From Arthrobacter sp. C2 (lineage in GTDB: Bacteria; Actinomycetota; Actinomycetes; Actinomycetales; Micrococcaceae): 64,000 nt of DNA. The notes beneath the pieces are model-generated. The model saw only the letters and a program-made list of their open reading frames with translations, was not told the origin of the DNA and did no database searches. Position numbers and translations under genes: made by a program. Positions 8,531 to 16,788 of this stretch are shown piece after piece; position 1 is the first letter of the stretch, and each line of letters starts with the position of its first letter. The stretch covers positions 4,092,001-4,156,000 of the forward strand of contig CP042428.1 of the NCBI GenBank assembly GCA_024207135.1. Direction: 5' to 3'.

Positions 8531-10410
8531 AAAACGATTCCCGCAGGGCTCGGCGCGAGGCCGAACGCGTAGCCCAGGCCGCCCGCGAGGCAGCGGGACT
8601 CGCTCCCGGCGCCAAGCTGCCCGCCGACGAAGCCCCGGGCAAGGATCCCGCCGCGGCGCCGTCCCCGGCACCCGTGGCCGCCGCCGGCGCGCAGGCACCC
8701 AAGGCCCCGGCAACCGGTGCGGAGCCCGCTGCGGCCGACACCGCCGGCGCGGCCAAGGACACCGGGGCTTCCGCTGCACCGGCCGGTTCCCGGGAATCCA
8801 CTGCCAAGGCCGGGGCACGCGGGCAACGCTCCAAGGCCCGCGGCCGGACCCTTGGCGTACTGGGCTCGGTGGGCGTGCTGTGCCTGGGCGCGGCCGCCAT
8901 CGCCGCGGGTTCCGTCTTCCCGCCGGCCACCGCCGCGCCGGGCTCCGAGGTCCCGGTGACCTCGCTGCCCGCGGGCGACGCACTGGCCTCCTGCCCGGCA
9001 ACGATGAAGCTGTTCACCGGCGCCGGAACCGGTGTCGACCCGGAATTCGCCCCGGCCTCCAAGGACGCCCAGACCTCCATCCGCGCCGCGGTGCTTTCCG
9101 ACTCTGCCGGGCGCATTCCCGGCGCCCAGATGCTCAAGGGCGACCTGGCGGTCGAAAAGACCATCGCCCCTCGCTTGCCGGCGCAAGAGGCCGAAAAATT
9201 GACCGGAGCCGGAGCGGACGGCACCAACCAGCGCAAGGGCGCCCTGGGCCCGGTGAGCAAGTACTCCGAGCCGCTCACGGTGCACGCCCAGCCGCTGGGC
9301 GGGGTCCAGTCCCTGGTCTCGGCCGTGCGCTCCTACCGCGCCACCGACGGCGACCTGGCAGGGCTCGCAGCCGCGGCCTGCACCGCACCGGCGGCCGAGA
9401 CCTGGCTGACCGGCGGGGTCACCACGCCCGGGTCCACCGCGGTGCTGAACCTGGTGAATCCCACCGCTTCCGTGGCCCAGGTGCGCGTGGACCTGCGCGG
9501 CGCCGACGGCATGATCCAGGCCCCCAACCTCTCGGCGCTGGCCGTGGCCCCGGGCGAATCCAAATCCATCGTCCTGGCCGGCTACGCGCCCAACGAAAAG
9601 GCCCTCTCGGCCAAGGTCACCTCAAGCGGCGGACGCGTCAACGCGACCATCCAGCAGTCCACGCTGCGCGGACTGGTCCCCGGCGGCCTTGACTACCTGG
9701 GATCCGCGGCCACCGCCAACAACACCCAGGTGATCCCCGGGGTGGCGATCCTGGACCCGAAGCTGGCCGGCGAGCTGGGCAAGCCCGCGGCCAACGCCGA
9801 CGCGGTCGCCGAACTCGTGCTGGCCGCCACCTCGGCCGAGGGGGCCACCGTGCAGGTGCGGGCCCTGGGTCCCAACGGCGAGGTTGCCATCCCCGGGGGC
9901 GGCGAGGTGGTCATCGCCTCCAACGCCACCGCGCGCATGCCGCTGGGCGGGCTCCCGGCCGGGAACTACACCATCGTCGTCGAGGGCGACTCCGCGGTGA
10001 GCGCGAGCGTGAAGATGGTCCGCGGCACCAAGGCCAACGAACCGATCGACCTGGCCTGGGCCGGTGCGGCCAGCCGGCTGGGCAGCGAACACCTGATGGT
10101 GCTGCCGGCGGCGGGCAAGGCCACCGTGGTGCTGAGCGCACCGGAAGACACCGCCACGGTGTCGGTGCGTTCGCTGGGCGCCGACGGGAAGCTCTCGGCC
10201 AGCCGCACCATCGAATTGTCCGGCTCCAAGTCCGTGGCGCTGGGGGAGAAGGACTTCGGGTCCGGCGCGGCGGCCCTGGTGCTCTCGGCCACCGGCGCGC
10301 CAAGCTATGCCGCGGCCGTCCTCACCGACGGGGCCTACGGGATTGCCGCGCTTCCGGTCAGCGCCGCACCGCTGGGCCGCGAGGGCGTCCAGGTCGTGCT
10401 GCGGGACTAG
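8527..10410 (+). CDS. DUF5719 family membrane-anchored extracytoplasmic protein
   Basis: Protein of 627 residues with a charged Arg-rich N-terminus, about 85 residues of Ala/Pro-rich linker, one membrane helix (about 103-127, LGVLGSVGVLCLGAAAIAAG) and a large secreted part rich in Ala, Gly and beta-type sequence. The DUF5719 family has no known biochemical role. It is consistently paired with the upstream large glycosyltransferase in actinobacteria, and here the genes overlap as GTGA, so a functional partnership in envelope glycan assembly is a reasonable inference. No catalytic motif was recognised. Confidence 0.85.
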   Translation: MKNDSRRARREAERVAQAAREAAGLAPGAKLPADEAPGKDPAAAPSPAPVAAAGAQAPKAPATGAEPAAADTAGAAKDTGASAAPAGSRESTAKAGARGQRSKARGRTLGVLGSVGVLCLGAAAIAAGSVFPPATAAPGSEVPVTSLPAGDALASCPATMKLFTGAGTGVDPEFAPASKDAQTSIRAAVLSDSAGRIPGAQMLKGDLAVEKTIAPRLPAQEAEKLTGAGADGTNQRKGALGPVSKYSEPLTVHAQPLGGVQSLVSAVRSYRATDGDLAGLAAAACTAPAAETWLTGGVTTPGSTAVLNLVNPTASVAQVRVDLRGADGMIQAPNLSALAVAPGESKSIVLAGYAPNEKALSAKVTSSGGRVNATIQQSTLRGLVPGGLDYLGSAATANNTQVIPGVAILDPKLAGELGKPAANADAVAELVLAATSAEGATVQVRALGPNGEVAIPGGGEVVIASNATARMPLGGLPAGNYTIVVEGDSAVSASVKMVRGTKANEPIDLAWAGAASRLGSEHLMVLPAAGKATVVLSAPEDTATVSVRSLGADGKLSASRTIELSGSKSVALGEKDFGSGAAALVLSATGAPSYAAAVLTDGAYGIAALPVSAAPLGREGVQVVLRD

Positions 10411-10417
10411 GGATCGG

Positions 10418-10933
10418 TCAGGCGCCCGGGCCGGGGCCCCAGATCCCGTACTCGGGATCGATCGCCTGCGGGTCCATGGCCCACAGGTCGGCCAGCTGCT
10501 CCACGATGGAGAAATGCACCAGCTCGGGCAGCAGCTCCGGTCCGTGGACGCACGCCTCCTCGATGGGACGGCGGTAAAGCGTGATGCGGTCGGATCGCCC
10601 GGGACGCGCGGAGCGGTTGGTCGCCCAGGGCACCCGGGTGCCTTCGGCCCTGGCACGCTCGAGCACCTTGGCATTGGGGACCATCATGATGCGGAAATCG
10701 ATCGAGGTCACCCGCTCGCCCCAGCGATCGGCCAGGCGCTCGGCGGATTCGATCAGCAGGTCCTCGAAGCGCTCGGCCCGGGTGCGTGCACCGGGCATCG
10801 GCGCCAGGAGCAGCGGCCCGCGGCGTCCGCGTCCGTGCCGGTTGCGCTTGCGGTCGGCGAACCGGCGGGTCGAGCCGCTGTTCAACGAGGCAGGATCGCG
10901 CCCGTCCAAATCGATCGACAGTTTTCCGGACAT
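10418..10933 (-). CDS. Metallopeptidase-family (zincin-like) protein lacking HExxH
   Basis: The 171-residue protein matches the small 'metallopeptidase family' of actinobacteria found between DUF5719 and DUF3499 genes. The sequence where the zinc helix should be reads LVHFSIVEQLADLWAMDP, so the HExxH pair is missing and peptidase activity is unlikely as written. The N-terminal 50 residues are basic and probably disordered. The ATG is 6 nt after a TAAGCT hexamer, suggesting a leaderless mRNA. It faces the DUF5719 gene tail to tail with 7 bp between stops. A regulatory or scaffold role is possible; nothing in the sequence decides it. Confidence 0.8.
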   Translation of the reverse strand: MSGKLSIDLDGRDPASLNSGSTRRFADRKRNRHGRGRRGPLLLAPMPGARTRAERFEDLLIESAERLADRWGERVTSIDFRIMMVPNAKVLERARAEGTRVPWATNRSARPGRSDRITLYRRPIEEACVHGPELLPELVHFSIVEQLADLWAMDPQAIDPEYGIWGPGPGA

Positions 10934-10945
10934 GTCTTTAGCTTA
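10934..10945 (-). promoter_or_regulatory. Leaderless -10 element of the metallopeptidase-like gene
   Basis: Minus-strand TAAGCT (10945 to 10940) is followed by 6 nt and the ATG. Confidence 0.45.
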
Positions 10946-11018
10946 AGCCACGCAATGCCCGCTGCGGATCAGTTGGCCCGCACGGCGGTGCGCGGCCGTG
11001 GCGGGCACCGCGCTGCGG

Positions 11019-11032
11019 TAGTCTGTGTAACC
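11019..11032 (+). promoter_or_regulatory. Leaderless -10 element of the DUF3499 gene
   Basis: TAGTCT (11019-11024) is followed by 8 nt and the GTG start at 11033. It decides this start over longer upstream readings in the same frame. Confidence 0.45.
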
Positions 11033-11431
11033 GTGGGATCCAATAGACTTTGTTCACGTTCGGCGTGCCGCCAGCCGGCCATCGCCACCTTGACGTATGT
11101 GTACGCCGACTCGACGGCGGTGCTCGGTCCCTTGGCGACCTACGCGGAACCGCATTGCTACGACCTGTGCGCCGTCCATGCCGAGCGCCTGACCGCGCCG
11201 CTGGGCTGGCAGGTCCTGCGCCTGGCACTGCCCGAGCAGGGCAGGCTGCGCAATGACGACCTCTACGCCCTGGCCAACGCGGTGCGGGAAAACGAGGCGC
11301 ACACCGTCGCGGCCCCGCCCCTCGAGACCCCGTCCCCGCGCAGCGCCCCGCCGGCCATCGAGCCCGGCGATTCCCAATCCCTGACCCGTCGCCACCTGCG
11401 GGTGCTGCGCGAAGGGAACCTGGAGCCCTAA
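11033..11431 (+). CDS. DUF3499 family protein
   Basis: Small actinobacterial protein of 132 residues. The N-terminus has two paired cysteine/histidine clusters (CSRSAC at 7-12 and HCYDLCAVH near 41-49) that look like a zinc ribbon, and TYVYADSTAVLGPLA between them is highly typical of the family. The second half is variable and Pro/Ala-rich. Function is unknown. The GTG start follows a TAGTCT hexamer by 8 nt. In relatives, phosphomannomutase and mannose-6-phosphate isomerase genes usually occur close downstream; they are missing here. Confidence 0.85.
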   Translation: MGSNRLCSRSACRQPAIATLTYVYADSTAVLGPLATYAEPHCYDLCAVHAERLTAPLGWQVLRLALPEQGRLRNDDLYALANAVRENEAHTVAAPPLETPSPRSAPPAIEPGDSQSLTRRHLRVLREGNLEP

Positions 11432-11441
11432 ACTGGGTTCC
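11429..11441 (+). promoter_or_regulatory. Leaderless -10 element of the Trm112-like gene
   Basis: TAAACT (11429-11434), overlapping the DUF3499 stop codon, lies 7 nt before the ATG at 11442. The gene may therefore have its own promoter as well as read-through. Confidence 0.4.
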
Positions 11442-11639
11442 ATGTCGAACCTCTCAGCGCAACTCACCGCCCAGCTCCGTTGCCCCGTCACCGGCTCCAC
11501 CCTGGTGCAGCACGGGGACATCCTGGTTTCCACCGGCACCGGTGCCGACGGCGAAACCTACAGCTACGACATCGTCGAGGGCATCCCGGTCATGCTGGCC
11601 CCCGAGGCCACGGTGATCCCCGCCAAGGCCCACGGCTAG
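11442..11639 (+). CDS. Trm112-like small protein
   Basis: Protein of 65 residues with the family pattern LRCPVTGSTL near the N-terminus and YDIVEGIPVMLAPEA near the C-terminus. Canonical Trm112/YcaR proteins carry a four-cysteine zinc site and activate methyltransferases; this one keeps only one Cys (residue 14), so zinc binding as in the archetype is unlikely. Bacterial members of this type have no settled function. It sits 12 bp before ahcY, which recycles the by-product of methylation, so a link with methyl transfer is suggestive only. Confidence 0.85.
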   Translation: MSNLSAQLTAQLRCPVTGSTLVQHGDILVSTGTGADGETYSYDIVEGIPVMLAPEATVIPAKAHG

Positions 11640-11651
11640 GCGGGTGGCGAG

Positions 11652-13118
11652 ATGGGACCCGAGCACAAGGTCGCCGACCTCTCCCTGCACGAGGCCGGAC
11701 GCCACCAGATCCGCCTGGCAGAACACGAGATGCCCGGCCTGATGTCCGTGCGCGCCGAGTACTCGGCGGCGCAGCCGCTGGCCGGAGCCCGCATCGCCGG
11801 CTCCCTGCACATGACGGTGCAGACGGCCGTGCTCATCGAAACCCTCGTCGCCCTGGGTGCACAGGTCCGCTGGGCCTCCTGCAACATCTTCTCCACCCAG
11901 GACGAGGCAGCCGCCGCGGTGGTCGTGGGCGCCGGCACCCCCGAAAACCCCGCAGGGGTCCCGGTCTTCGCCTGGAAGGGCGAATCCCTGGAGGACTACT
12001 GGTGGACCGCCGAACAGATCCTTTCCTGGCCCGGAGCCGGGCAGGACCCGGAACTTGGCCCGAACCTGATCCTGGACGACGGCGGGGACGCCACCATGCT
12101 GGTGCACCTGGGGGCGCAGTACGAGGCCGCCGGCGCGGTGCCCGGACCCGAGGCCGCCACAAGCCACGAGCATGCCATCGTGCTTGACACCCTGCGCGAC
12201 TCCCTGGCCAGGGACCCGGAAAAGTTCACCCGCATCGCCGCGAAGATCAAGGGCGTCAGCGAGGAAACCACCACCGGGGTGATGCGGCTGAACCAGATGG
12301 CCGCCGCCGGCACGCTGCTCTTTCCGGCGATCAACGTCAACGACTCGGTGACCAAGTCCAAGTTCGACAACAAGTACGGCATCCGCCACTCGCTGCCCGA
12401 CGGGATCATGCGCGCCACCGACGTGCTCATCGGCGGGAAAGTCGTGGTCATCTGCGGCTACGGGGACGTGGGCAAGGGCGCCGCCGAGGCCATGCGCGGG
12501 CAGGGCGCCAGGGTCATCGTCACCGAGATCGACCCGATCTGCGCGCTGCAGGCGGCCATGGACGGCTACCAGGTCGCGCGCCTGGAATCCGTGCTGGGGC
12601 AGGGGGACATCTTCGTGACCACCACCGGCGGCAACGACATCATCACCGCCGCGCACCTGCAGGGGATGAAGGACAAGGCCATCGTGGGCAACGTGGGTCA
12701 CTTCGACAACGAGATCGACATGGCCGGCCTGGCCCGGGTCCCGGGCGTGCAGAAGGTCGAGATCAAGGCCCAGGTGCACGAATGGACCTTCGCGGCCGGG
12801 ACCGCGGCGGAGCGCTCGGTCATCGTGCTCTCCGAGGGCCGCCTGCTGAACCTGGGCAATGCCACCGGCCACCCCTCGTTCGTGATGTCCACGTCCTTCG
12901 CCAACCAGGTGATCGCGCAGATCGAGCTGTTCACCAAGGCCGGCACCGGGGAATACGCCACGGCCGTCCACGTGCTGCCCAGGATCCTCGACGAGAAGGT
13001 GGCCCGCCTGCACCTGGCGGCCCTGGGCGTGGAGCTGACCGAGCTGTCCGAGGCCCAGGCCGCGTACCTGGGCCTCGGGGTCTCCGGGCCGTACAAAGCG
13101 GAAACGTACCGCTACTGA
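11652..13118 (+). CDS. ahcY: Adenosylhomocysteinase (SAH hydrolase)
   Basis: The enzyme hydrolyses S-adenosylhomocysteine to adenosine and homocysteine with bound NAD, in the cytosol, as part of the methyl cycle. The 488 residues include the substrate region [20 protein letters not shown], the NAD-binding Rossmann segment [20 protein letters not shown] (about 266-285) and a C-terminus ending YKAETYRY, typical of the family. Length matches the actinobacterial form, with its extra insert around residues 100-160. It is probably co-transcribed with the Trm112-like gene. Confidence 0.97.
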   Translation: MGPEHKVADLSLHEAGRHQIRLAEHEMPGLMSVRAEYSAAQPLAGARIAGSLHMTVQTAVLIETLVALGAQVRWASCNIFSTQDEAAAAVVVGAGTPENPAGVPVFAWKGESLEDYWWTAEQILSWPGAGQDPELGPNLILDDGGDATMLVHLGAQYEAAGAVPGPEAATSHEHAIVLDTLRDSLARDPEKFTRIAAKIKGVSEETTTGVMRLNQMAAAGTLLFPAINVNDSVTKSKFDNKYGIRHSLPDGIMRATDVLIGGKVVVICGYGDVGKGAAEAMRGQGARVIVTEIDPICALQAAMDGYQVARLESVLGQGDIFVTTTGGNDIITAAHLQGMKDKAIVGNVGHFDNEIDMAGLARVPGVQKVEIKAQVHEWTFAAGTAAERSVIVLSEGRLLNLGNATGHPSFVMSTSFANQVIAQIELFTKAGTGEYATAVHVLPRILDEKVARLHLAALGVELTELSEAQAAYLGLGVSGPYKAETYRY

Positions 13119-13386
13119 GCGATGGCTTCGGGCGGCCGCCAACCGTGGCCGCCGGAGGGGTTCCGGTGCCGCCGTGCAGACCGCGATCCCGGGCGTCAAC
13201 CGACGTTGGCCAGGCAGGTTACAGGCAGGTCACCTTGCCGACACGCGGGGTCCAAAGCCGCCAGTGGGCCCCGGGGGAACCGTTGGCTCGATAGTCTTGG
13301 GACTGTGTGTTTGGCAGTGGTCGGCAAGTGTCCGGTGCTGCCGTGCACCGCACGCGCACCGCATGTCAGAGTTTTGAGGGAGAAGC

Positions 13387-14781
13387 ATGGCTGAGCAGGA
13401 CGAACCGCAGACCGGCAAGCCGGGTACGCCGGCGACCGCACCGGCAGTGCCCGGTCCCGGTGCCAAGGCCGAGGCGAAGCCGGCTTCCGGCTCGTTGAGC
13501 GCCGCGGCCGCGGCCGCCGCCGCGAAGATCGAGGCCTCGCTGGTGGCAACGCGCGCCGCCGCAGCGCAGAAGGCCGCCAAGCCGGCCGCCGCCCCGCAGG
13601 CAGCTGCCAAGCCGGCCGCCGCGTCGAAGCCCGCAACGTCTTCCCCTGCCGCTCCCTCCGCCGCACCGGCCAAGCCGGCACAGGCTCCGGCCGCCGCGGC
13701 TCCTGCGGCCAAGGCCCCGGTCGCCCAGGCCGGCGCACCGCTGAAGCCCGCCGCGAAGCCGGTGGCCAAGCCGAAGCCGGAGGAACCCGAGGAGGTCGAG
13801 GACATCATTGCCCAGATCCCGGTGGAACCACTGCCCGAGACCACCAAGGTCGCCGTGTCCACGGCACCGGCAACCGCGGCCGCCCCGGTGGGCGACGACA
13901 AGACCCAGACGCTGCCGCGCCCGGGTGCCGCGGCACCGGGTGCCGGCACGCCTGCGCAAACGGCATCCGCGATCGCCGAGGCCCGCAGCCGGGTCTTTGG
14001 CGCCTACACCCCGGTGCCCGAGCCGACCCCGGCCGCTCGCGAACGCCGCGCCGCCCGCGAGGCCGCCCTGGATTCCAAGCCTCCGCTGGCCCGCACCCTG
14101 CAGGTGCTGCTGGCGATTGCCTACCCCTTCATCCTGCTGATCCTCGCCATCCGGCTGATCGCCAGCCCGATCTTCCTCTGGATCGCCTACCAGCGCCCCG
14201 GCTTCCCGGCCGACGGCTTCGGCTTCACCACCGCGGACCGGATGACCTACGGGTCCTACGGCGTGGACTTCCTGAACAACGTCGCCGACAACCGTTACCT
14301 GGGCGAATTGAGGTTCCCCAACGGCAACCCGCTCTTCCTGGGCACCGAGGTCCAGCACATGGCCGACGTCAAGAACGTCATGTCCTTCACCTACCTGGGC
14401 GGGATCATCCTGGGCGTCATTGCGGTCATTGCGCTGGCCTACCTGGGCAAGCGCTATGCCGGTGGCATCCGCCGCGGGCTCTTTGCCGGATCCGTGGTGA
14501 CCCTGGTGCTGCTGGCCGGGCTGACCACCGTGGCGATCCTGGGCTGGGACAGCTTCTTCACCACGTTCCACGAGATCTTCTTCGCCCAGGGCAACTGGAC
14601 GTTCAACTACTCGGACACGTTGATCCGCCTGTATCCGCCGCAGTTCTGGGTGGACGCCGCGATCGGCATCGCCGGGCTGGTCGTGCTCACCGCGCTCATC
14701 ACGCTGATCCGCACCTGGCCCACGGCCAAGCGCCGCGAGGCCGCGCGCCTGCGCCAGGAAAAGCGCGTCTTCGGACTGTAG
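13387..14781 (+). CDS. TIGR01906 family integral membrane protein with long Ala/Pro/Lys-rich N-terminus
   Basis: The first 220 or so residues are low-complexity Ala, Pro and Lys repeats, probably disordered and cytosolic. The TIGR01906 membrane domain follows: a helix pair near 237-269, an extracytoplasmic stretch with ELRFPNGNPLFLGTEVQHM and MADVKNVMSFTYLGG, two helices near 336-390 and a last helix near 422-441. Function is unknown in the family. ATG with GGGAG 5 nt upstream. The long N-terminal tail may bind a partner or carry modifications, but no motif is recognisable. Confidence 0.88.
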   Translation: MAEQDEPQTGKPGTPATAPAVPGPGAKAEAKPASGSLSAAAAAAAAKIEASLVATRAAAAQKAAKPAAAPQAAAKPAAASKPATSSPAAPSAAPAKPAQAPAAAAPAAKAPVAQAGAPLKPAAKPVAKPKPEEPEEVEDIIAQIPVEPLPETTKVAVSTAPATAAAPVGDDKTQTLPRPGAAAPGAGTPAQTASAIAEARSRVFGAYTPVPEPTPAARERRAAREAALDSKPPLARTLQVLLAIAYPFILLILAIRLIASPIFLWIAYQRPGFPADGFGFTTADRMTYGSYGVDFLNNVADNRYLGELRFPNGNPLFLGTEVQHMADVKNVMSFTYLGGIILGVIAVIALAYLGKRYAGGIRRGLFAGSVVTLVLLAGLTTVAILGWDSFFTTFHEIFFAQGNWTFNYSDTLIRLYPPQFWVDAAIGIAGLVVLTALITLIRTWPTAKRREAARLRQEKRVFGL

Positions 14782-14806
14782 CTGCCGCCGCGGCGGACCA
14801 CGACGC

Positions 14807-14854
14807 GATCCCCCCCGGGGTGCCCCACGGCAGCACCGGGGGGATCTGTGTTTT
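14807..14854 (+). terminator. Rho-independent terminator between TIGR01906 and acyl-CoA synthetase genes
   Basis: GATCCCCCC (from 14807) pairs with GGGGGGATC (to 14846), with a second inner helix GGTGC/GCACC, followed by TGTGTTTT. It lies between convergent genes and may serve both strands. Confidence 0.75.
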
Positions 14855-14866
14855 CCCGGGTGGTTC

Positions 14867-16744
14867 TCAGCGCTCGTAGAGTGCGTCGATCGCCGCGGAG
14901 TAGTCGGCGATGACGCTGGCCCGCTTGAGTTTCAGGGACGGGGTCAGGTGCCCGGATTCCTCGGTGAACTCGGCATCCAGGATCGTGAACTTGCGGATGC
15001 CCTCGGCCTTGGACACCGTCTCGTTGGCCGCATCCACGGCCGCCTGGATCTCGGCCAGCACCCGCGGGTGCACCGCTGCCTGCCCCAGCGAAAGCCCGCC
15101 GGGCGCATTGGCGCGGCACCACGGGCCGAGTTCGTCCGGATCCAGTGTCACCAGGGCCGCGACGAACGGGCGGTTCTCACCGACCACGACGACCTGGTTG
15201 ACCAGGCGGCAGGCCCGGATGATTTCCTCCAGCGGGCCCGGCGCCACGTTCTTGCCCCCGGCGGTGACCAGGATGTCCTTCGTGCGGCCGGTGATGCTCA
15301 GGAACCCGGAATCGTCCAGGGTCCCGGTGTCCCCGGTCTTGAAGAACCCGTCCTCGTCGAAGGCCTCGGCCGTGGCCCGGGCATTGCGGTGGTATCCGGC
15401 AAAGACCCCGATGCCCTTGATGCGGATCTCGTCGTCGTCGGCGATGCGGATCGCGGTGCCCGGCACGGGGATGCCCACGGAGCCCACCCGCACGTCCCGG
15501 GCCATGTTCACCGTGGCCGGTGCGGTGGTCTCGGTGAGCCCGTAGCCCTCCAGCAGGCCGATGCCTGCGCCGCGGAAGAAGTGCGCCAGCTCGGGGTTCA
15601 GCGCGCTGGCGCCGCAGATCGCGTAGCGGACCCGGCCGCCGAACACCGCCCGCAGCCTGGGGTAGAGCACCTTGTTGAACAGGGCGTGCCTGGCCAGCAG
15701 CACGGGGGAGCGGCGGGTGCGAATCCCGCGGGCGCGGTCGTCGGCAACACGGGAGTATTCGATGGCCACCGACTCGGCCTGGGCGAAGAGCGCGCCCTTG
15801 CCGGCGGCCTGCGCGGTGTTGGACGCGGTGGTGCGGATCTTCTCGAAGATCCGGGGCACGGCCAGCAGGAAACCGGGCTTCACCGCGGCCAGGTCTTCCA
15901 CGAGGGTGGAGGCGGTGGAGGTGTGGGCGATGGTGGAGCCGGCGTGCACGCAGACCTGCTGCACGGCGCGGGCCAGCACGTGGGCCAGCGGCAGGAACAT
16001 CAAGGTGCGCTCACCGGTGCCCAGCACCGGGGCCATGTGCGGGGCCAGGTTCACGGCGATCAGGGAGAAATTCGCGTGGGTCATCATGCAGCCCTTGGGC
16101 CGCCCGGTGGTTCCGGAGGTGTAGACCAGGGTCGCCAGGTCCTGCAGGCCGGCCGAGGTCCGTGCGGCCTCGAGCTGCTCGTCGGTCACGGCGCTGCGGG
16201 AGCCGGCATCCACCAGCTCCTTCAGCCCCGCCGACGGTATGCCCTGCGGATCGGCATCCGTGCCGTCCTCGAAGGCGAGCACCGTGACCTTTTCGCCGAG
16301 GGCGGCGGCGGCCTGGTCGATCACCTGCGCGCGCCGGGGGTCCTCGGCAAAGGCGAGCCGGGCCCCGGAATCCTTGAGGATCCACTCGACCTGGAACGGG
16401 GAGCTGGTTTCGTAGATGGGCACCGACACCGCGCCGGCGAACCAGATGGCCTGTTCGGCCAGTGCCCATTCGTAGCGGGTGGAGGACATGATCGCCACGG
16501 TGTCGCCCGGGGCGAGGCCGTGGGCGAGCAGCGTCTTGGCCAGGGACCGGACCGAGGCCGTGAAATCGGCGGTTGACACGTCGGTCCACGAGGCGCCGCG
16601 CTTGACGCTGAACAGCGGTGCCGAATCCCCGCGGGCCAGGCGCGCCAGCAGCAGGTCCGTGGTGTTCGAATCCTGAGGCAGTCCAGTGATCAGTCCGGTG
16701 CTTGCTTCGCGCATGGTGTGGTGTGTTCCCGTGGTGGTCGTCAT
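14867..16744 (-). CDS. AMP-dependent long-chain acyl-CoA synthetase (FadD15-like)
   Basis: Adenylate-forming enzyme that activates fatty acids to acyl-CoA through acyl-AMP. In 625 residues I see the ATP loop LVYTSGTTGRPKGCMMTHAN, the substrate motif GLLEGYGLTETTAPATVN, the hinge TGDTGTLDDSGFLSITGRTK and the catalytic lysine region LTPSLKLKR near the C-terminus. That is a complete set for the FadD15/FACL class. The frame stays open far upstream into the next gene, but the family's N-terminus fits the ATG at 16744. It is convergent to the TIGR01906 gene and 44 bp after the pmt stop. Confidence 0.93.
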   Translation of the reverse strand: MTTTTGTHHTMREASTGLITGLPQDSNTTDLLLARLARGDSAPLFSVKRGASWTDVSTADFTASVRSLAKTLLAHGLAPGDTVAIMSSTRYEWALAEQAIWFAGAVSVPIYETSSPFQVEWILKDSGARLAFAEDPRRAQVIDQAAAALGEKVTVLAFEDGTDADPQGIPSAGLKELVDAGSRSAVTDEQLEAARTSAGLQDLATLVYTSGTTGRPKGCMMTHANFSLIAVNLAPHMAPVLGTGERTLMFLPLAHVLARAVQQVCVHAGSTIAHTSTASTLVEDLAAVKPGFLLAVPRIFEKIRTTASNTAQAAGKGALFAQAESVAIEYSRVADDRARGIRTRRSPVLLARHALFNKVLYPRLRAVFGGRVRYAICGASALNPELAHFFRGAGIGLLEGYGLTETTAPATVNMARDVRVGSVGIPVPGTAIRIADDDEIRIKGIGVFAGYHRNARATAEAFDEDGFFKTGDTGTLDDSGFLSITGRTKDILVTAGGKNVAPGPLEEIIRACRLVNQVVVVGENRPFVAALVTLDPDELGPWCRANAPGGLSLGQAAVHPRVLAEIQAAVDAANETVSKAEGIRKFTILDAEFTEESGHLTPSLKLKRASVIADYSAAIDALYER

Positions 16745-16788
16745 GTGGTGTGGACCATAGTCTATGTTACTGACGAGTAATCCATGGC

